A stretch of 64,000 nt of DNA from Blastococcus tunisiensis. GTDB lineage: Bacteria > Actinomycetota > Actinomycetes > Mycobacteriales > Geodermatophilaceae. Positions 7,788 to 15,994 of this stretch are shown in pieces. Within the stretch, counting starts at the first letter, position 1, and every line of letters starts with the position of its first letter. A program made the translations under genes and the position numbers. The stretch lies in assembly GCF_900112815.1 (NCBI RefSeq), contig NZ_FOND01000004.1, positions 275,425-339,424 of the forward strand, in the 5' to 3' direction. The notes under the pieces were generated by a model, which ran no database searches, was not told where the DNA came from, and worked only from the letters and a program-made list of their open reading frames with translations.

Positions 7788-8372
7788 TCACGCACGACCG
7801 GTGGCCTGTCCAGCACGTCGCGGCCGGTCGAGCAGGGCGCGGGCCTGCTCCGGCCAGGCCAGGGCGAACACCCAGACGTCGGGCGGGACCTGACCGTGCA
7901 CCAGGAGCACGGCCGGCCCGAGGTCGGCGACGGCGGCGAACCCCTCGGGACGCCGGTGGTACCAGAGCACGAACGCATGGCCGTCGACGTCGGCCTGGGT
8001 GCGCTGCCAGGTGCGCTGGTCCATCAGCCGCCGGGCCACCCGGTCGCCGGTGTCCCCCGCCGCGTTCACCAGCCGCCGGATGTCGTCGGCCGGCAGGCCG
8101 GACGGGATCTGGTTGAGCAGCAGCTCGACCACGGCGGTGGCCGCCGCGCGGTCGAGCGACGGGTCGACGGTCCAGCGGCCGTCCGAACCGGGACGGCAAC
8201 CGCGGCGGGCCAGCGTGCGCACCGTCCACGGCCGCGGGCCACCGCGGTGCCCCGCCGGCCCGAGACTGATGTCGTCCCAGTACGCGGGGCCGCCGGCGTC
8301 GGCCCGCCCCGTGCCGGTCGACACGACCTCCACCGCGCCGGAGGGCACCCAGCGGGGCAGCACCACGGGCAT
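7788..8372 (-). CDS. Hypothetical protein
   Basis: About 194 aa, with no domain recognised. It has an ordered look: ATAVVELLLNQIPSGLPADDIRRLVNAAGD helices in the middle and alternating strand-like segments near the C-terminus (HAFVLWYHRRP, GPAVLLVHGQVPPDVWVFALAWPEQA). No signal peptide or membrane segment. The start is uncertain: the ATG at 8372 (MPVVLPRW) and a GTG at 8399 are both possible, and neither has a clear ribosome site. Cytosolic, function unknown. The gene ends 10 nt before a small co-directional gene. Confidence 0.6.
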   Translation of the reverse strand: MPVVLPRWVPSGAVEVVSTGTGRADAGGPAYWDDISLGPAGHRGGPRPWTVRTLARRGCRPGSDGRWTVDPSLDRAAATAVVELLLNQIPSGLPADDIRRLVNAAGDTGDRVARRLMDQRTWQRTQADVDGHAFVLWYHRRPEGFAAVADLGPAVLLVHGQVPPDVWVFALAWPEQARALLDRPRRAGQATGRA

Positions 8373-8468
8373 GTCCAAGCCGGCGAGAGAGGTCTGCACC
8401 CCGCGGGTCTACCGGCTGGCGGCCGATGCGTCCAGGGGCGGCCCGCAGTCTCTCTAGGCTGACCGCCC

Positions 8469-9863
8469 GTGACGACTCCCGCCACCGTCCGCTCCGCCGC
8501 CGGCTACCTGCTGTCCTGGATCGAGGCCCAGGCAGCCCACCGCCGCGTGCCGGGGGTGCAGGTGGCCGTCCGGTCCGGGGACGAGCTGGTGCTCTCCGCC
8601 GCGGTCGGCGTGGCCGACGTCGCGGCCGGCACCCCGCTGACCACCGGGCACCTGTTCCGCGTCGCCTCGCACTCCAAGATGTTCACCGCCACCGCCGTGC
8701 TGCAGCTGGTGGAGGCCGGCCGGATGCGGCTGGACGACCCGATCGGCCGGCACCTGCCCGAGCTGTCCGCCGGAAGCTCGCCGATCGCGCGGGCCACGGT
8801 GCGGGAGTTGCTGGGGCACCTGTCCGGCGTCGCCCGCGACGGTGCCGCCGCCGACTTCTGGCAGCTGGAGCAGCCGTTCCCCGACCGGGACGCCGTGCTC
8901 GCCGAGGTGCTGCGCGACGGCGTCGTCCACCGGCGCAACGAGTACTTCAAGTACTCCAACGTCGGCTACGCCCTCGTCGGCCTGGCGATCGAGGCGGTCA
9001 CCGGCACGCCGTACGCCGAGCACCTGCGCTCCGCCGTCCTCGAGCCGCTGGGCCTGACGCGGACCGGCGCGGACCACGACCCGGCGCGGACCGGGGAGTT
9101 CGCGGCCGGACACACCGCCCTGCTGCTCGGGGCGGACCGGCGGGAGACGCTGGGGCAGGCCGACACCGGGGCCATGGCCGCCGCGACCGGGTTCTTCTCG
9201 ACCGCCGAGGAGCTCACCGTGTTCGGGGCGGGGCACCACTTCGGCGACGAGCGGCTGCTGGCCGACGACTCGAAGCGGCTGATGCAGCGCCTGGAGTCGG
9301 TGGTGACGGCGTACGGCAGCGAGGTGGGCCGCTACGGCATCGGCATGGCTCTCATGACCGTGGGCGACCGGGAGCTGGTCGGGCACAGCGGCGGCTACCC
9401 CGGGCACAGCACGCAGACCCTGATCGACCCGGTGGGGAGGCTCGTTGTCAGCGTGCTGACCAACGCGATCGACGGGCCGGCCGAGGACCTCGCCGTGGGG
9501 CTCGTCAAGCTGGTCGACCTCGCCCTGCAGCCACGGGTCGAGGTGCCGCCACCGCCGGACGGCGCCCCTCCCCCGGCCTCGTTCACCGGCCGGTTCTCCT
9601 CGCTGTGGGGCGTGCTCGACATCGCGGAGCTCGGCGGGCGGCTCGTCATGGTGCGACCGACGCTGCCCGATCCGCTGCCGACCGTGGAGGAGCTGCAGGT
9701 CGTGGACGGATCGACGCTGCGGAGCGCCGCCCAGCCCGGGTTCGGCCCGGCCGGTGAGCTGATCCGGCTCGAGCGGGACGCCGACGGGCGGGTCGCATCG
9801 CTGCGCTACGGCGGGGTCACCTGCCGGCCGGTGGCGCCACCCCTCCGCCATCTCCCCGGGTGA
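8469..9863 (+). CDS. Serine hydrolase, class C beta-lactamase/penicillin-binding family
   Basis: 464 aa. The three active-site motifs of the beta-lactamase class C/DD-peptidase/esterase family are present: SxxK as SHSK in FRVASHSKMFTATAVLQ (about residue 75), YxN as YSNVGYALVG, and HxG as GHSGGYPGHS. No signal peptide is evident at the N-terminus, so a cytosolic esterase or peptidase is more likely than a secreted beta-lactamase. The final 110 residues form a separate strand-rich C-terminal domain, as in many esterase-type members. The GTG start at 8469 was chosen because the next part (TTPATVRSAAGYLLSWIEAQ) begins the fold. Substrate unknown. Confidence 0.85.
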   Translation: MTTPATVRSAAGYLLSWIEAQAAHRRVPGVQVAVRSGDELVLSAAVGVADVAAGTPLTTGHLFRVASHSKMFTATAVLQLVEAGRMRLDDPIGRHLPELSAGSSPIARATVRELLGHLSGVARDGAAADFWQLEQPFPDRDAVLAEVLRDGVVHRRNEYFKYSNVGYALVGLAIEAVTGTPYAEHLRSAVLEPLGLTRTGADHDPARTGEFAAGHTALLLGADRRETLGQADTGAMAAATGFFSTAEELTVFGAGHHFGDERLLADDSKRLMQRLESVVTAYGSEVGRYGIGMALMTVGDRELVGHSGGYPGHSTQTLIDPVGRLVVSVLTNAIDGPAEDLAVGLVKLVDLALQPRVEVPPPPDGAPPPASFTGRFSSLWGVLDIAELGGRLVMVRPTLPDPLPTVEELQVVDGSTLRSAAQPGFGPAGELIRLERDADGRVASLRYGGVTCRPVAPPLRHLPG

Positions 9864-9904
9864 GGCACGTCCCGGCGGACGGTCGCCTGCGTTCCAGGGG
9901 ACGG

Positions 9905-9955
9905 ACGACCGAGCGCCCCGGCCCCGCACGTGGCGGGACCGGGGCGCCGGTCGTC
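9905..9955. terminator. Bidirectional hairpin terminator
   Basis: A long inverted repeat centred on ACGTG at 9928-9932. The core is 15 bp (GCGCCCCGGCCCCGC against its complement, one mismatch), extended outward by CGACC/GGTCG. It lies between the convergent hydrolase and nrdJ genes. Confidence 0.6.
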
Positions 9956-9970
9956 GGGACTAGCTGCTGA

Positions 9971-12853
9971 TCAGCTGCACCCGCTGGTGGAGCCGCAGCC
10001 CTCGCAGACGTAGCAGCTGCCGGCCGGGCGCATCTTCGTGCCGCAGGTCATGCACAGCGGCGCGTCGGTGGCGGTCCCGGTGACCAGCTCGAGGAGCTCG
10101 GCCGAGGAGTGCGCCTCCTTGACCGACGTCGGGCCCTCCGGGGTGACCTTCTCCTCGACCTTGGCGGTCTCGATCGGCGCGGAGTTGCGCAGCTGCTCCA
10201 GGTCGACCTCGTCCTCCTCGGTGACCGTGTCGGTCGAGGCGGAGGTGCCGTAGCCGGAGACCTGCGCGGCCCGCTCCTCGGCGGTGAAGATGCCGAGCCC
10301 GGCCCGCTTCTCCACGGGCAGGTGGTCCAGCGCCAGGCGACGGAAGATGTAGTCCATCACCGACTGGGCGATCCGGATGTCCGGGTCGTCGGTCATGCCG
10401 GCCGGCTCGAAGCGCATGTTGGTGAACTTCTGGATGTAGGTCTCCAGCGGCACACCGTGCTGCAGCGCGATGGACAGCGAGATGGAGAAGGCGTCCATGA
10501 CACCGGCCAGGGTCGACCCCTGCTTGCCGAGCTTCAGGAACACCTCACCGAGGCTGCCGTCCTCGTACATGCCGGCGGTCATGTAGCCCTCGGCGCCGGC
10601 GACGCTGAAGGACGTGGTGACGCTGGTGCGCTTCTTCGGCAGCCGCTTGCGGACCGGGTGCGAGAGGGCGTCCGGCGCGGCGACCGCGACGGCGGCCTCC
10701 TCCTTGGTGCCGTCGTTCTTGCCCTTGCCACCGGAGAGCGGCTGACCGACCTTGCAGTTGTCGCGGTAGATCGCCAGCGCCTTGAGGCCGAGCTTCCAGC
10801 CCTCGAAGTAGATCTTCTCGACGTCCTCGATCGTCGCCGACTCCGGCATGTTGACCGTCTTGCTGATCGCGCCGGAGATGAACGGCTGCACCGCGGCCAT
10901 CATGCGCACGTGGCCCATCGGGGAGATGGCCCGCTCCCCCATCGCGCAGTCGAACACCTCGTAGTGCTCCGGGCGCAGGGTCGGGGCGTTGACGACGTGG
11001 CCGTGCTCGGCGATGTACTCGACGATGGCCTCGATCTGCTCCTCCTGGTAGCCCAGGCTCTTGAGCGCGCGCGGCACCGTCTGGTTGACGATCTGCATGG
11101 AGCCGCCGCCGACCAGCTTCTTGAACTTGACCAGCGAGAAGTCCGGCTCGATGCCGGTCGTGTCGCAGTCCATCATGAAGCCGATGGTCCCGGTGGGGGC
11201 CAGCACCGAGGCCTGGGCGTTGCGCCAGCCGTTGTCGGCGCCGATCGCCAGGCACTCCTGCCACTGCTGGGTCGCGGCCTTGAGCACGTCGGCGTCGTCG
11301 GCGCCGACCGGGCGGATGGCGTCGTTGGCGGCGGCGTGCTTGCGCATCACCCGGGCGTGCGCGTCGGCGTTGCGCGCGAAGCCGTCGTAGGCGCCGACGA
11401 TGCCGGCCAGCTCCGCCGAGCGGCGGTAGGCCGTACCGGTCATCAGCGAGGTGATCGCCGCGGCGAGGGTCTGGCCGCCCCGGGAGTCGTAGGCGTGGCC
11501 GGTCGCCATGAGCAGCGCGCCCAGGTTGGCGTAGCCGATGCCGAGCTGCCGGTAGGCGCGGGTGGTCTCGCCGATCGGCACGGTCGGGAAGTCGGCGAAG
11601 CAGATGGAGATGTCCATCGCCGTGATGACCAGCTCGACGGACTTCACGAAGGTCTTCGCGTCGAACGTGCCGTCGCTCTTGAGGAACTTCATGAGGTTCA
11701 GCGACGCCAGGTTGCACGAGCTGTTGTCCAGGCTCATGTACTCCGAGCAGGGGTTGGACGCGTTGATCCGGCCCGTCTCGGGGTTGGTGTGCCAGTCGTT
11801 GATCGTGTCGTCGTACTGGATGCCCGGGTCGGCGCACTCCCACGCGGCCTGGGTGACCTTGCGGAAGAGCGTCTTCGCGTCAACGGTCTCGATGACCGAG
11901 CCGTCCATGCGGGCCCGCAGGCCGAACTCGCTGCCCTCGTCCACCGCGCGCATGAACTCGTCGGAGACGCGCACCGAGTTGTTGGCGTTCTGGTACTGGA
12001 CGCTGGTGATGTCCTTGCCGCCGAGGTCCATGTCGTAGCCGGCGTCCCGCAGCGCGCGGATCTTGTTCTCCTCGCGCGCCTTGGTCTCGATGAACTCCTC
12101 GATGTCGGGGTGGTCGATGTCGAGGACGACCATCTTGGCCGCGCGGCGGGTGGCGCCGCCGGACTTGATGGTGCCGGCGGACGCGTCGGCGCCGCGCATG
12201 AAGCTGACCGGGCCGGACGCGGTGCCGCCCGAGGACAGCAGCTCCTTCGACGAGCGGATGCGGGAGAGGTTGAGGCCGGCACCGGAGCCGCCCTTGAAGA
12301 TCAGGCCCTCCTCGCGGTACCAGTTGAGGATCGAGTCCATCTCGTCGTCGACGGCGAGGATGAAGCAGGCGCTGACCTGCTGCGGCGCACTCGTGCCGAC
12401 GTTGAACCAGACGGGTGAGTTGAAGCTGAACACCTGGTGCAGCAGCATCCAGGTCAGCTCGTGCTCGAAGATCTCGGCGTCGCCCTCGCTGGCGAAGTAG
12501 CCGTGCTCGCGGCCGGCGGCACCGTAGGTGAGCACCACCCGGTCGATGAGCTGGCGCAGGCTGCTCTCGCGCTGGGGCTGCCCGACCGCGCCGCGGAAGT
12601 ACTTCGTGGTGACGATGTTGGTGGCGTTGATGCTCCACTCGGCGGGGAACTCCACACCGCGCTGCTCGAAGTTGATCGAGCCGTCCCGCCAGTTGGTCAT
12701 GACGACGTCGCGGCGCTCCCAGGTCACCTCGTCGTAGGGGTGCACACCGGCGGTGGTGAAGACGCGCTTGATCTTCAGGCCCTTGCCCCGGCTCGGCGCC
12801 TTGGCCGTGCGTCGGGTGCGGGAGCCGGCCAAGCGGTCGTCGGTCTCGGTCAT
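9971..12853 (-). CDS. nrdJ: Vitamin B12-dependent ribonucleoside-diphosphate reductase (class II)
   Basis: 960 aa. It makes deoxyribonucleotides from ribonucleotides by adenosylcobalamin radical chemistry and does not need oxygen. Visible hallmarks are the N-terminal segment before QVSACFILAVDDEMDSI, RIRSSKELLSSGG, NPCSEYMSLDNSSCNLASLNL with active-site cysteines, and APTGTIGFMMDCDTTGIEPD. The chain ends in a C-terminal CMTCGTKM...CYVCEGCGSTSGCS tail whose cysteines resemble the zinc/redox tail of long NrdJ proteins. The start at 12853 follows a GGGAGAG site 11 nt upstream; the frame remains open well beyond but runs over nrdR. nrdR lies 150 bp upstream on the same strand. No cobalamin riboswitch was seen in that gap. 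Confidence 0.95.
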   Translation of the reverse strand: MTETDDRLAGSRTRRTAKAPSRGKGLKIKRVFTTAGVHPYDEVTWERRDVVMTNWRDGSINFEQRGVEFPAEWSINATNIVTTKYFRGAVGQPQRESSLRQLIDRVVLTYGAAGREHGYFASEGDAEIFEHELTWMLLHQVFSFNSPVWFNVGTSAPQQVSACFILAVDDEMDSILNWYREEGLIFKGGSGAGLNLSRIRSSKELLSSGGTASGPVSFMRGADASAGTIKSGGATRRAAKMVVLDIDHPDIEEFIETKAREENKIRALRDAGYDMDLGGKDITSVQYQNANNSVRVSDEFMRAVDEGSEFGLRARMDGSVIETVDAKTLFRKVTQAAWECADPGIQYDDTINDWHTNPETGRINASNPCSEYMSLDNSSCNLASLNLMKFLKSDGTFDAKTFVKSVELVITAMDISICFADFPTVPIGETTRAYRQLGIGYANLGALLMATGHAYDSRGGQTLAAAITSLMTGTAYRRSAELAGIVGAYDGFARNADAHARVMRKHAAANDAIRPVGADDADVLKAATQQWQECLAIGADNGWRNAQASVLAPTGTIGFMMDCDTTGIEPDFSLVKFKKLVGGGSMQIVNQTVPRALKSLGYQEEQIEAIVEYIAEHGHVVNAPTLRPEHYEVFDCAMGERAISPMGHVRMMAAVQPFISGAISKTVNMPESATIEDVEKIYFEGWKLGLKALAIYRDNCKVGQPLSGGKGKNDGTKEEAAVAVAAPDALSHPVRKRLPKKRTSVTTSFSVAGAEGYMTAGMYEDGSLGEVFLKLGKQGSTLAGVMDAFSISLSIALQHGVPLETYIQKFTNMRFEPAGMTDDPDIRIAQSVMDYIFRRLALDHLPVEKRAGLGIFTAEERAAQVSGYGTSASTDTVTEEDEVDLEQLRNSAPIETAKVEEKVTPEGPTSVKEAHSSAELLELVTGTATDAPLCMTCGTKMRPAGSCYVCEGCGSTSGCS

Positions 12854-13004
12854 GGTGTGGAGCTCTCCCTGTATCTGAATGGCGCGGTCGTCATTCGCCG
12901 TGTCGTGTGCGCGGTGGGTGGATCGGAGGGCTGGGGAAGAGCCGCGATCGTGCGGTGCTGTCGGGTGCGTCGTACTCGTGTCTAGCGGGTGGTACTGACA
13001 GTTC

Positions 13005-13505
13005 TCAGCCGCCCGCGGGGGCGCCCGAGGGGACGGATCCGGTCGGTTCGGGGGCCTGCGCCTGCCGGGCCCGGAGCTCGGCGATCTCCTTCTCGAAGTC
13101 GGCCACCGAGGTGAAGGACCGGTAGACGCTCGCGAAGCGCAGGTAGGCGACCTCGTCGAGCTCGCGTAGGGGCTTGAGGATGGCCAGCCCGACCTCGTTG
13201 CTGGGCACCTCCGCGGCACCGGTGGCGCGGATGGCGTCCTCGACCTGCTGGGCCAGCTTCTGCAGCTGGTCCTCGTCCACCGGCCGGCCCTGGCAGGCCC
13301 GCCGGACACCGGCCACGACCTTCGACCGGTTGAACGGCTCGCTGACCCCGCTGCGCTTGACGACGGCGAGCACGGCCTCCTCGACCGTGGTGAACCGGCG
13401 GCCGCACTTGGGGCAGGAGCGGCGACGCCGTGTCGTCGCTCCCTCGTCGGCCTCCCGCGAGTCGATGACACGGCTGTCGGCGTTGTGGCAGAACGGGCAG
13501 CGCAT
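13005..13505 (-). CDS. nrdR: Transcriptional regulator NrdR
   Basis: 166 aa. ATP/dATP-sensing repressor of ribonucleotide reductase genes. The N-terminal zinc ribbon [17 protein letters not shown] ... [10 protein letters not shown] has the four cysteines. It is followed by the ATP-cone domain ([16 protein letters not shown] ... [11 protein letters not shown]) and the FASVYRSF segment. The C-terminal alanine/proline-rich tail is short. The start at 13505 is set by the invariant MRCPFC and by a GGAGGAGG site. nrdJ follows 150 bp downstream. A candidate pair of NrdR boxes lies 130-170 bp upstream, suggesting autoregulation. Confidence 0.96.
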   Translation of the reverse strand: MRCPFCHNADSRVIDSREADEGATTRRRRSCPKCGRRFTTVEEAVLAVVKRSGVSEPFNRSKVVAGVRRACQGRPVDEDQLQKLAQQVEDAIRATGAAEVPSNEVGLAILKPLRELDEVAYLRFASVYRSFTSVADFEKEIAELRARQAQAPEPTGSVPSGAPAGG

Positions 13506-13632
13506 CGCGGGGACCTCCTCCCGGTCGAGAGCCGTTCCGTCAGCGGCTCCTGTGGACCCTCCTGGGGACATCCGGTGGACGTCCGGGGGAGAACCTGGGG
13601 AGCAGCCTGTGGACAGGCTTACAACTCTGTAA

Positions 13633-13676
13633 CTACTAGATGTAGGGGAACCCTAGGCCGGTCCACACAAGATGTG
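13633..13676. promoter_or_regulatory. Candidate tandem NrdR boxes upstream of nrdR
   Basis: Two short imperfect palindromes share AGATGT: CTACTAGATGTAG at 13633-13645 and CACACAAGATGTG at 13664-13676. Their centres are 31 bp apart, the three-helical-turn spacing known for NrdR-box pairs. The match to the known consensus is only partial. They lie upstream of nrdR in a stretch that is AT-rich for this genome. Confidence 0.45.
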
Positions 13677-13680
13677 CAAG

Positions 13681-14121
13681 AGATCGGATCGTCGGCGTGT
13701 TCCGTCCTGACCCTGCGGTCACCAGGGAGGACATCGCTCCCCACGAGTCACACGACACGCCGGGACGGCGCGCCCGGGAGACCCACCGCGGCAGTGCCGA
13801 ACGACACCCGGAGCGACGCCGGCCCTCCACCGGCGCCGGCCCGGGCCGCCAGGCGGCACACACCCGTGGACGGCCCACATCCGACGTCGGCACTCCCGGG
13901 ACGGCACGCGCCCGACGACCGGAGGATCCGGGGACGACCGTGCCGGACAGGCCGGGGGCGAAACGTTCCGGACGAGCAGGGACGGCCTCGGGGCGCGCCG
14001 GGCGAGCCGGGGACGATCCGCACCCGCGGCGCCCCGGACACGCGTGGGACGGACTCTGCGGCGCCGACGACCCCCGGGTCGATGCCACCACGGTGGACGG
14101 CGCCGACGGGCCGGGTGGGTA
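13681..14121. other. Gene-poor stretch
   Basis: About 440 bp between the candidate NrdR boxes and the next gene. Open frames exist on both strands, but their translations are low-complexity arginine/glycine/proline/aspartate-rich sequences with no domain and no good ribosome site. I see no RNA gene, repeat or clear hairpin here. It may hold the promoter for nrdR and the 3' untranslated region of the gene ending at 14122. Confidence 0.4.
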
Positions 14122-14991
14122 TCAGGCGCGGCGCGCGGATCCGTCGAGACGGGGACGGCGGGCGTGCGGCACGTGATCGCTGAGCCGCATCGGCCGGGTC
14201 AGCAGCTCCGGCTCGAGCCCTTCCGGCGCCGACCAGCCCCCGCGACCTCCGGGCTGCTCGGGACGGGCGGACGGGCGCGCCCGCGGCGGGCCGTCGACGG
14301 TGGACGCCGAGGCCCCCCGCTCAGGGGCCGAGGGGGACGGAGCGGGCACCGCCGCGAGCAGACCGGTGTCCGCGGCCCGGTGGCGACCCGGGATCGCCGG
14401 GACGGGCGGACGCGTCGGGGCCTCGGGGGCGCGGCGGCGCCCGACCGCGGGGGTCTCACCGGTCTCCGGCGCGCGGCGCCGGCCGACCGCAGGACGCTCC
14501 GCCGTCTCCGGCGCGCGGCGGCGGCCGGTCGCCGGGGCGACGGTGTCCTCCGGGGCGCGGCGGCGCCCCACGGAGGCGAACTGGGCCGTCTCGTCGGCGG
14601 TGCGGCGCCCCCCGGCCGACGGAGCGTCGGGGACGACGGAGAGGTCACGCACCATGGGCAGCCCGGCGGTCGCCGGGCCGTCGGCATCCGCGGACCGCGC
14701 CCGGCGACCGGAGGGGTGGCGGGCGACCGACATCTCCTGGGTGCCCGGGCCGGGTGCCCCGGAGCCGGTGCCCCCGGCCGCGACCGACAGGTGCCGTTCG
14801 GGCAGGCGGAGGGACGCGAGATCCGTCCACGCCGTCTCCTCCACCCCGCCGAGGACGACCCGCACCCAGACCTGGCAGGACCCGGTGGCGTCGTGCCGCC
14901 AGCCGAGGAGCTCACCGGCCCACCAGGTTCCGGCCTGGTAGACCTCGACCGCCTGCGGTTGGCTGGTGAACACAGCTGCTCGGTTCTCCAT
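14122..14991 (-). CDS. Hypothetical protein with GRRRAPE repeats
   Basis: 289 aa. The first ~90 residues look folded: MENRAAVFTSQPQAVEVYQAG is followed by GELLGWRHD, QVWVRVVLGGVEETAWTDLASLRLP. The rest is disordered and basic. Within it a unit of about 14-15 residues, GRRRAPETxExPAV, repeats four times. It is preceded by a degenerate copy (AGGRRTADETAQFASV) and followed by PGRHRAADTG. No signal peptide or membrane segment, and no family recognised. The neighbourhood (LysM gene and lexA upstream, nrdR downstream) is the actinobacterial SOS region. The arginine-rich repeats could bind nucleic acid or acidic partners; that is speculation. Confidence 0.7.
   Translation of the reverse strand: MENRAAVFTSQPQAVEVYQAGTWWAGELLGWRHDATGSCQVWVRVVLGGVEETAWTDLASLRLPERHLSVAAGGTGSGAPGPGTQEMSVARHPSGRRARSADADGPATAGLPMVRDLSVVPDAPSAGGRRTADETAQFASVGRRRAPEDTVAPATGRRRAPETAERPAVGRRRAPETGETPAVGRRRAPEAPTRPPVPAIPGRHRAADTGLLAAVPAPSPSAPERGASASTVDGPPRARPSARPEQPGGRGGWSAPEGLEPELLTRPMRLSDHVPHARRPRLDGSARRA
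14421..14575. repeat. Coding tandem repeat (GRRRAPE units)
   Basis: Degenerate tandem repeat of about 42-45 bp inside the gene at 14122-14991. The GC-rich core (GCGCGGCGGCGCCCGACCG-like on the + strand) recurs four times and encodes GRRRAPE each time. Confidence 0.6.
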
Positions 14992-15209
14992 GGCGCCTGA
15001 CACGTGACGACCGTAGGCGGTCGAGTGACCACTGAGCGTGAAGGCGCTCGCACTGAGGATTGACGAAGTCGCGGCCCGACGTTGTGGACCTCTTGCCCTG
15101 GCGCCGGGCGACCGCGGTGCTCCGGGTGTCACTCCCCACCTGCCGGATTCCTGCTGGTGGGGAGCCCGATCGCCCCCGGGCGCCACGTGCCGGACCCCCG
15201 GGTGCCGGT

Positions 15210-15788
15210 TCACGGGAGGAGCAGGATCTGGCCCGGGAGGAGCTCGGCACCACCGAGGTCGTTCAGTTCCTGGATCCGGTCGATCACGGCACGGACGTCG
15301 CCACCACCCTCGAGCGAGGAGGCGATGGACCACAGCGTGTCACCCGGCTGGACCACGATGCTGCTCTCCCCCGCCAGGCGCAGCCCCCCGGCATCATCTC
15401 CGACGAGCGGCCCCAGCCAGGCGCCGACCGCCACGCCCGCGGCCAGCGCCATGACCACGGCGAGCCGCCGCGCGCGGCGGGTCAACCGCAGACCGGCCGC
15501 CGACGCCCGCTCCACCACCCCGTCCCGGCCGGACGCAGGTCGGCTGCCGGCACGGCCGGCCGGTGCGGGCACCCGCCCCTCGGGCCGCGGAGCCGCCGGG
15601 CGCCGGGCGGGCACGGACGGGACCGCGGGCGGGCGGCAGATGCCGACCCGCGACGGGCTCCGGCGCGAGGGCCGGGACAGGGGTGCGTGCGCCGACGTCG
15701 AGCCCTCGGCGGCGACCACCAGGCGCGGCCGCCACGGCGCCCGCACCTCCTCGTCGAACTCCAGCACGGCCTGCGCGACGCTCCCCAT
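15210..15788 (-). CDS. LysM-domain membrane protein, ChiZ/YneA-like SOS cell-division inhibitor candidate
   Basis: 192 aa. A proline/arginine-rich cytosolic part (residues 1 to ~105) precedes one membrane segment (RRLAVVMALAAGVAVGAWLG, about 107-126). The chain ends in a C-terminal LysM peptidoglycan-binding domain (VVQPGDTLWSIASSLEGGG ... IQELNDLGG ... LPGQILLLP). This order, and the position divergent from lexA across SOS boxes, match mycobacterial ChiZ (Rv2719c) and firmicute YneA. Those are LexA-repressed and stop division after DNA damage. The perfect SOS boxes at 15826-15858 lie 38 nt from its start codon. The link to division is inferred from context and architecture. Confidence 0.82.
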   Translation of the reverse strand: MGSVAQAVLEFDEEVRAPWRPRLVVAAEGSTSAHAPLSRPSRRSPSRVGICRPPAVPSVPARRPAAPRPEGRVPAPAGRAGSRPASGRDGVVERASAAGLRLTRRARRLAVVMALAAGVAVGAWLGPLVGDDAGGLRLAGESSIVVQPGDTLWSIASSLEGGGDVRAVIDRIQELNDLGGAELLPGQILLLP

Positions 15789-15825
15789 GACCCGTCCTCC
15801 CCAGCTCTCCGGTGGTGCCCGTTGG

Positions 15826-15841
15826 TCGAACGCCTGTTCGA
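15826..15841. promoter_or_regulatory. SOS box 1 (LexA operator)
   Basis: TCGAACGCCTGTTCGA matches the mycobacterial/actinobacterial LexA operator TCGAAC-N4-GTTCGA exactly. It is closest to the LysM gene start. Confidence 0.9.
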
Positions 15842-15842
15842 T

Positions 15843-15858
15843 TCGAACGGCTGTTCGA
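15843..15858. promoter_or_regulatory. SOS box 2 (LexA operator)
   Basis: TCGAACGGCTGTTCGA is a second perfect match, one base after SOS box 1. The two dyads start 17 bp apart, so paired LexA dimers could sit side by side. Confidence 0.9.
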
Positions 15859-15905
15859 TGTCTACCGCACGGGTCCGACGAAAGCCACCGGACACGGAGA
15901 TAGCT

Positions 15906-15921
15906 TCGAACATGTGTTTGA
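15906..15921. promoter_or_regulatory. SOS box 3 (LexA operator, lexA-proximal)
   Basis: TCGAACATGTGTTTGA differs from the consensus at one base. It lies 73 nt upstream of the lexA start and probably mediates lexA autoregulation. Confidence 0.8.
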
Positions 15922-15994
15922 TCCGCGGGCGCCGAGGCGCTACCGTCCGGGGGACGGACACAGGCGCTGCGGGAGCGGCGGACGAGGAGGCGGC

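Noticed and set aside
12854..13004. Adenosylcobalamin riboswitch in front of nrdJ
   Set aside because: The 150-nt gap is too short for a typical one and I see no B12-box-like sequence.
9971..13471. Extension of nrdJ to 1166 aa
   Set aside because: The extra 206 residues are low-complexity and run over nrdR on the same strand; NrdJ at 12853 has a ribosome site and the expected length.
13697..14176. Protein-coding gene in the gene-poor stretch
   Set aside because: The frame is rich in R, G, P, D with no domain, and it overlaps the gene ending at 14122.
15812..15994. Longer N-terminus for LexA
   Set aside because: It would read through SOS box operators and has no ribosome site; GTG 15995 has a strong one.
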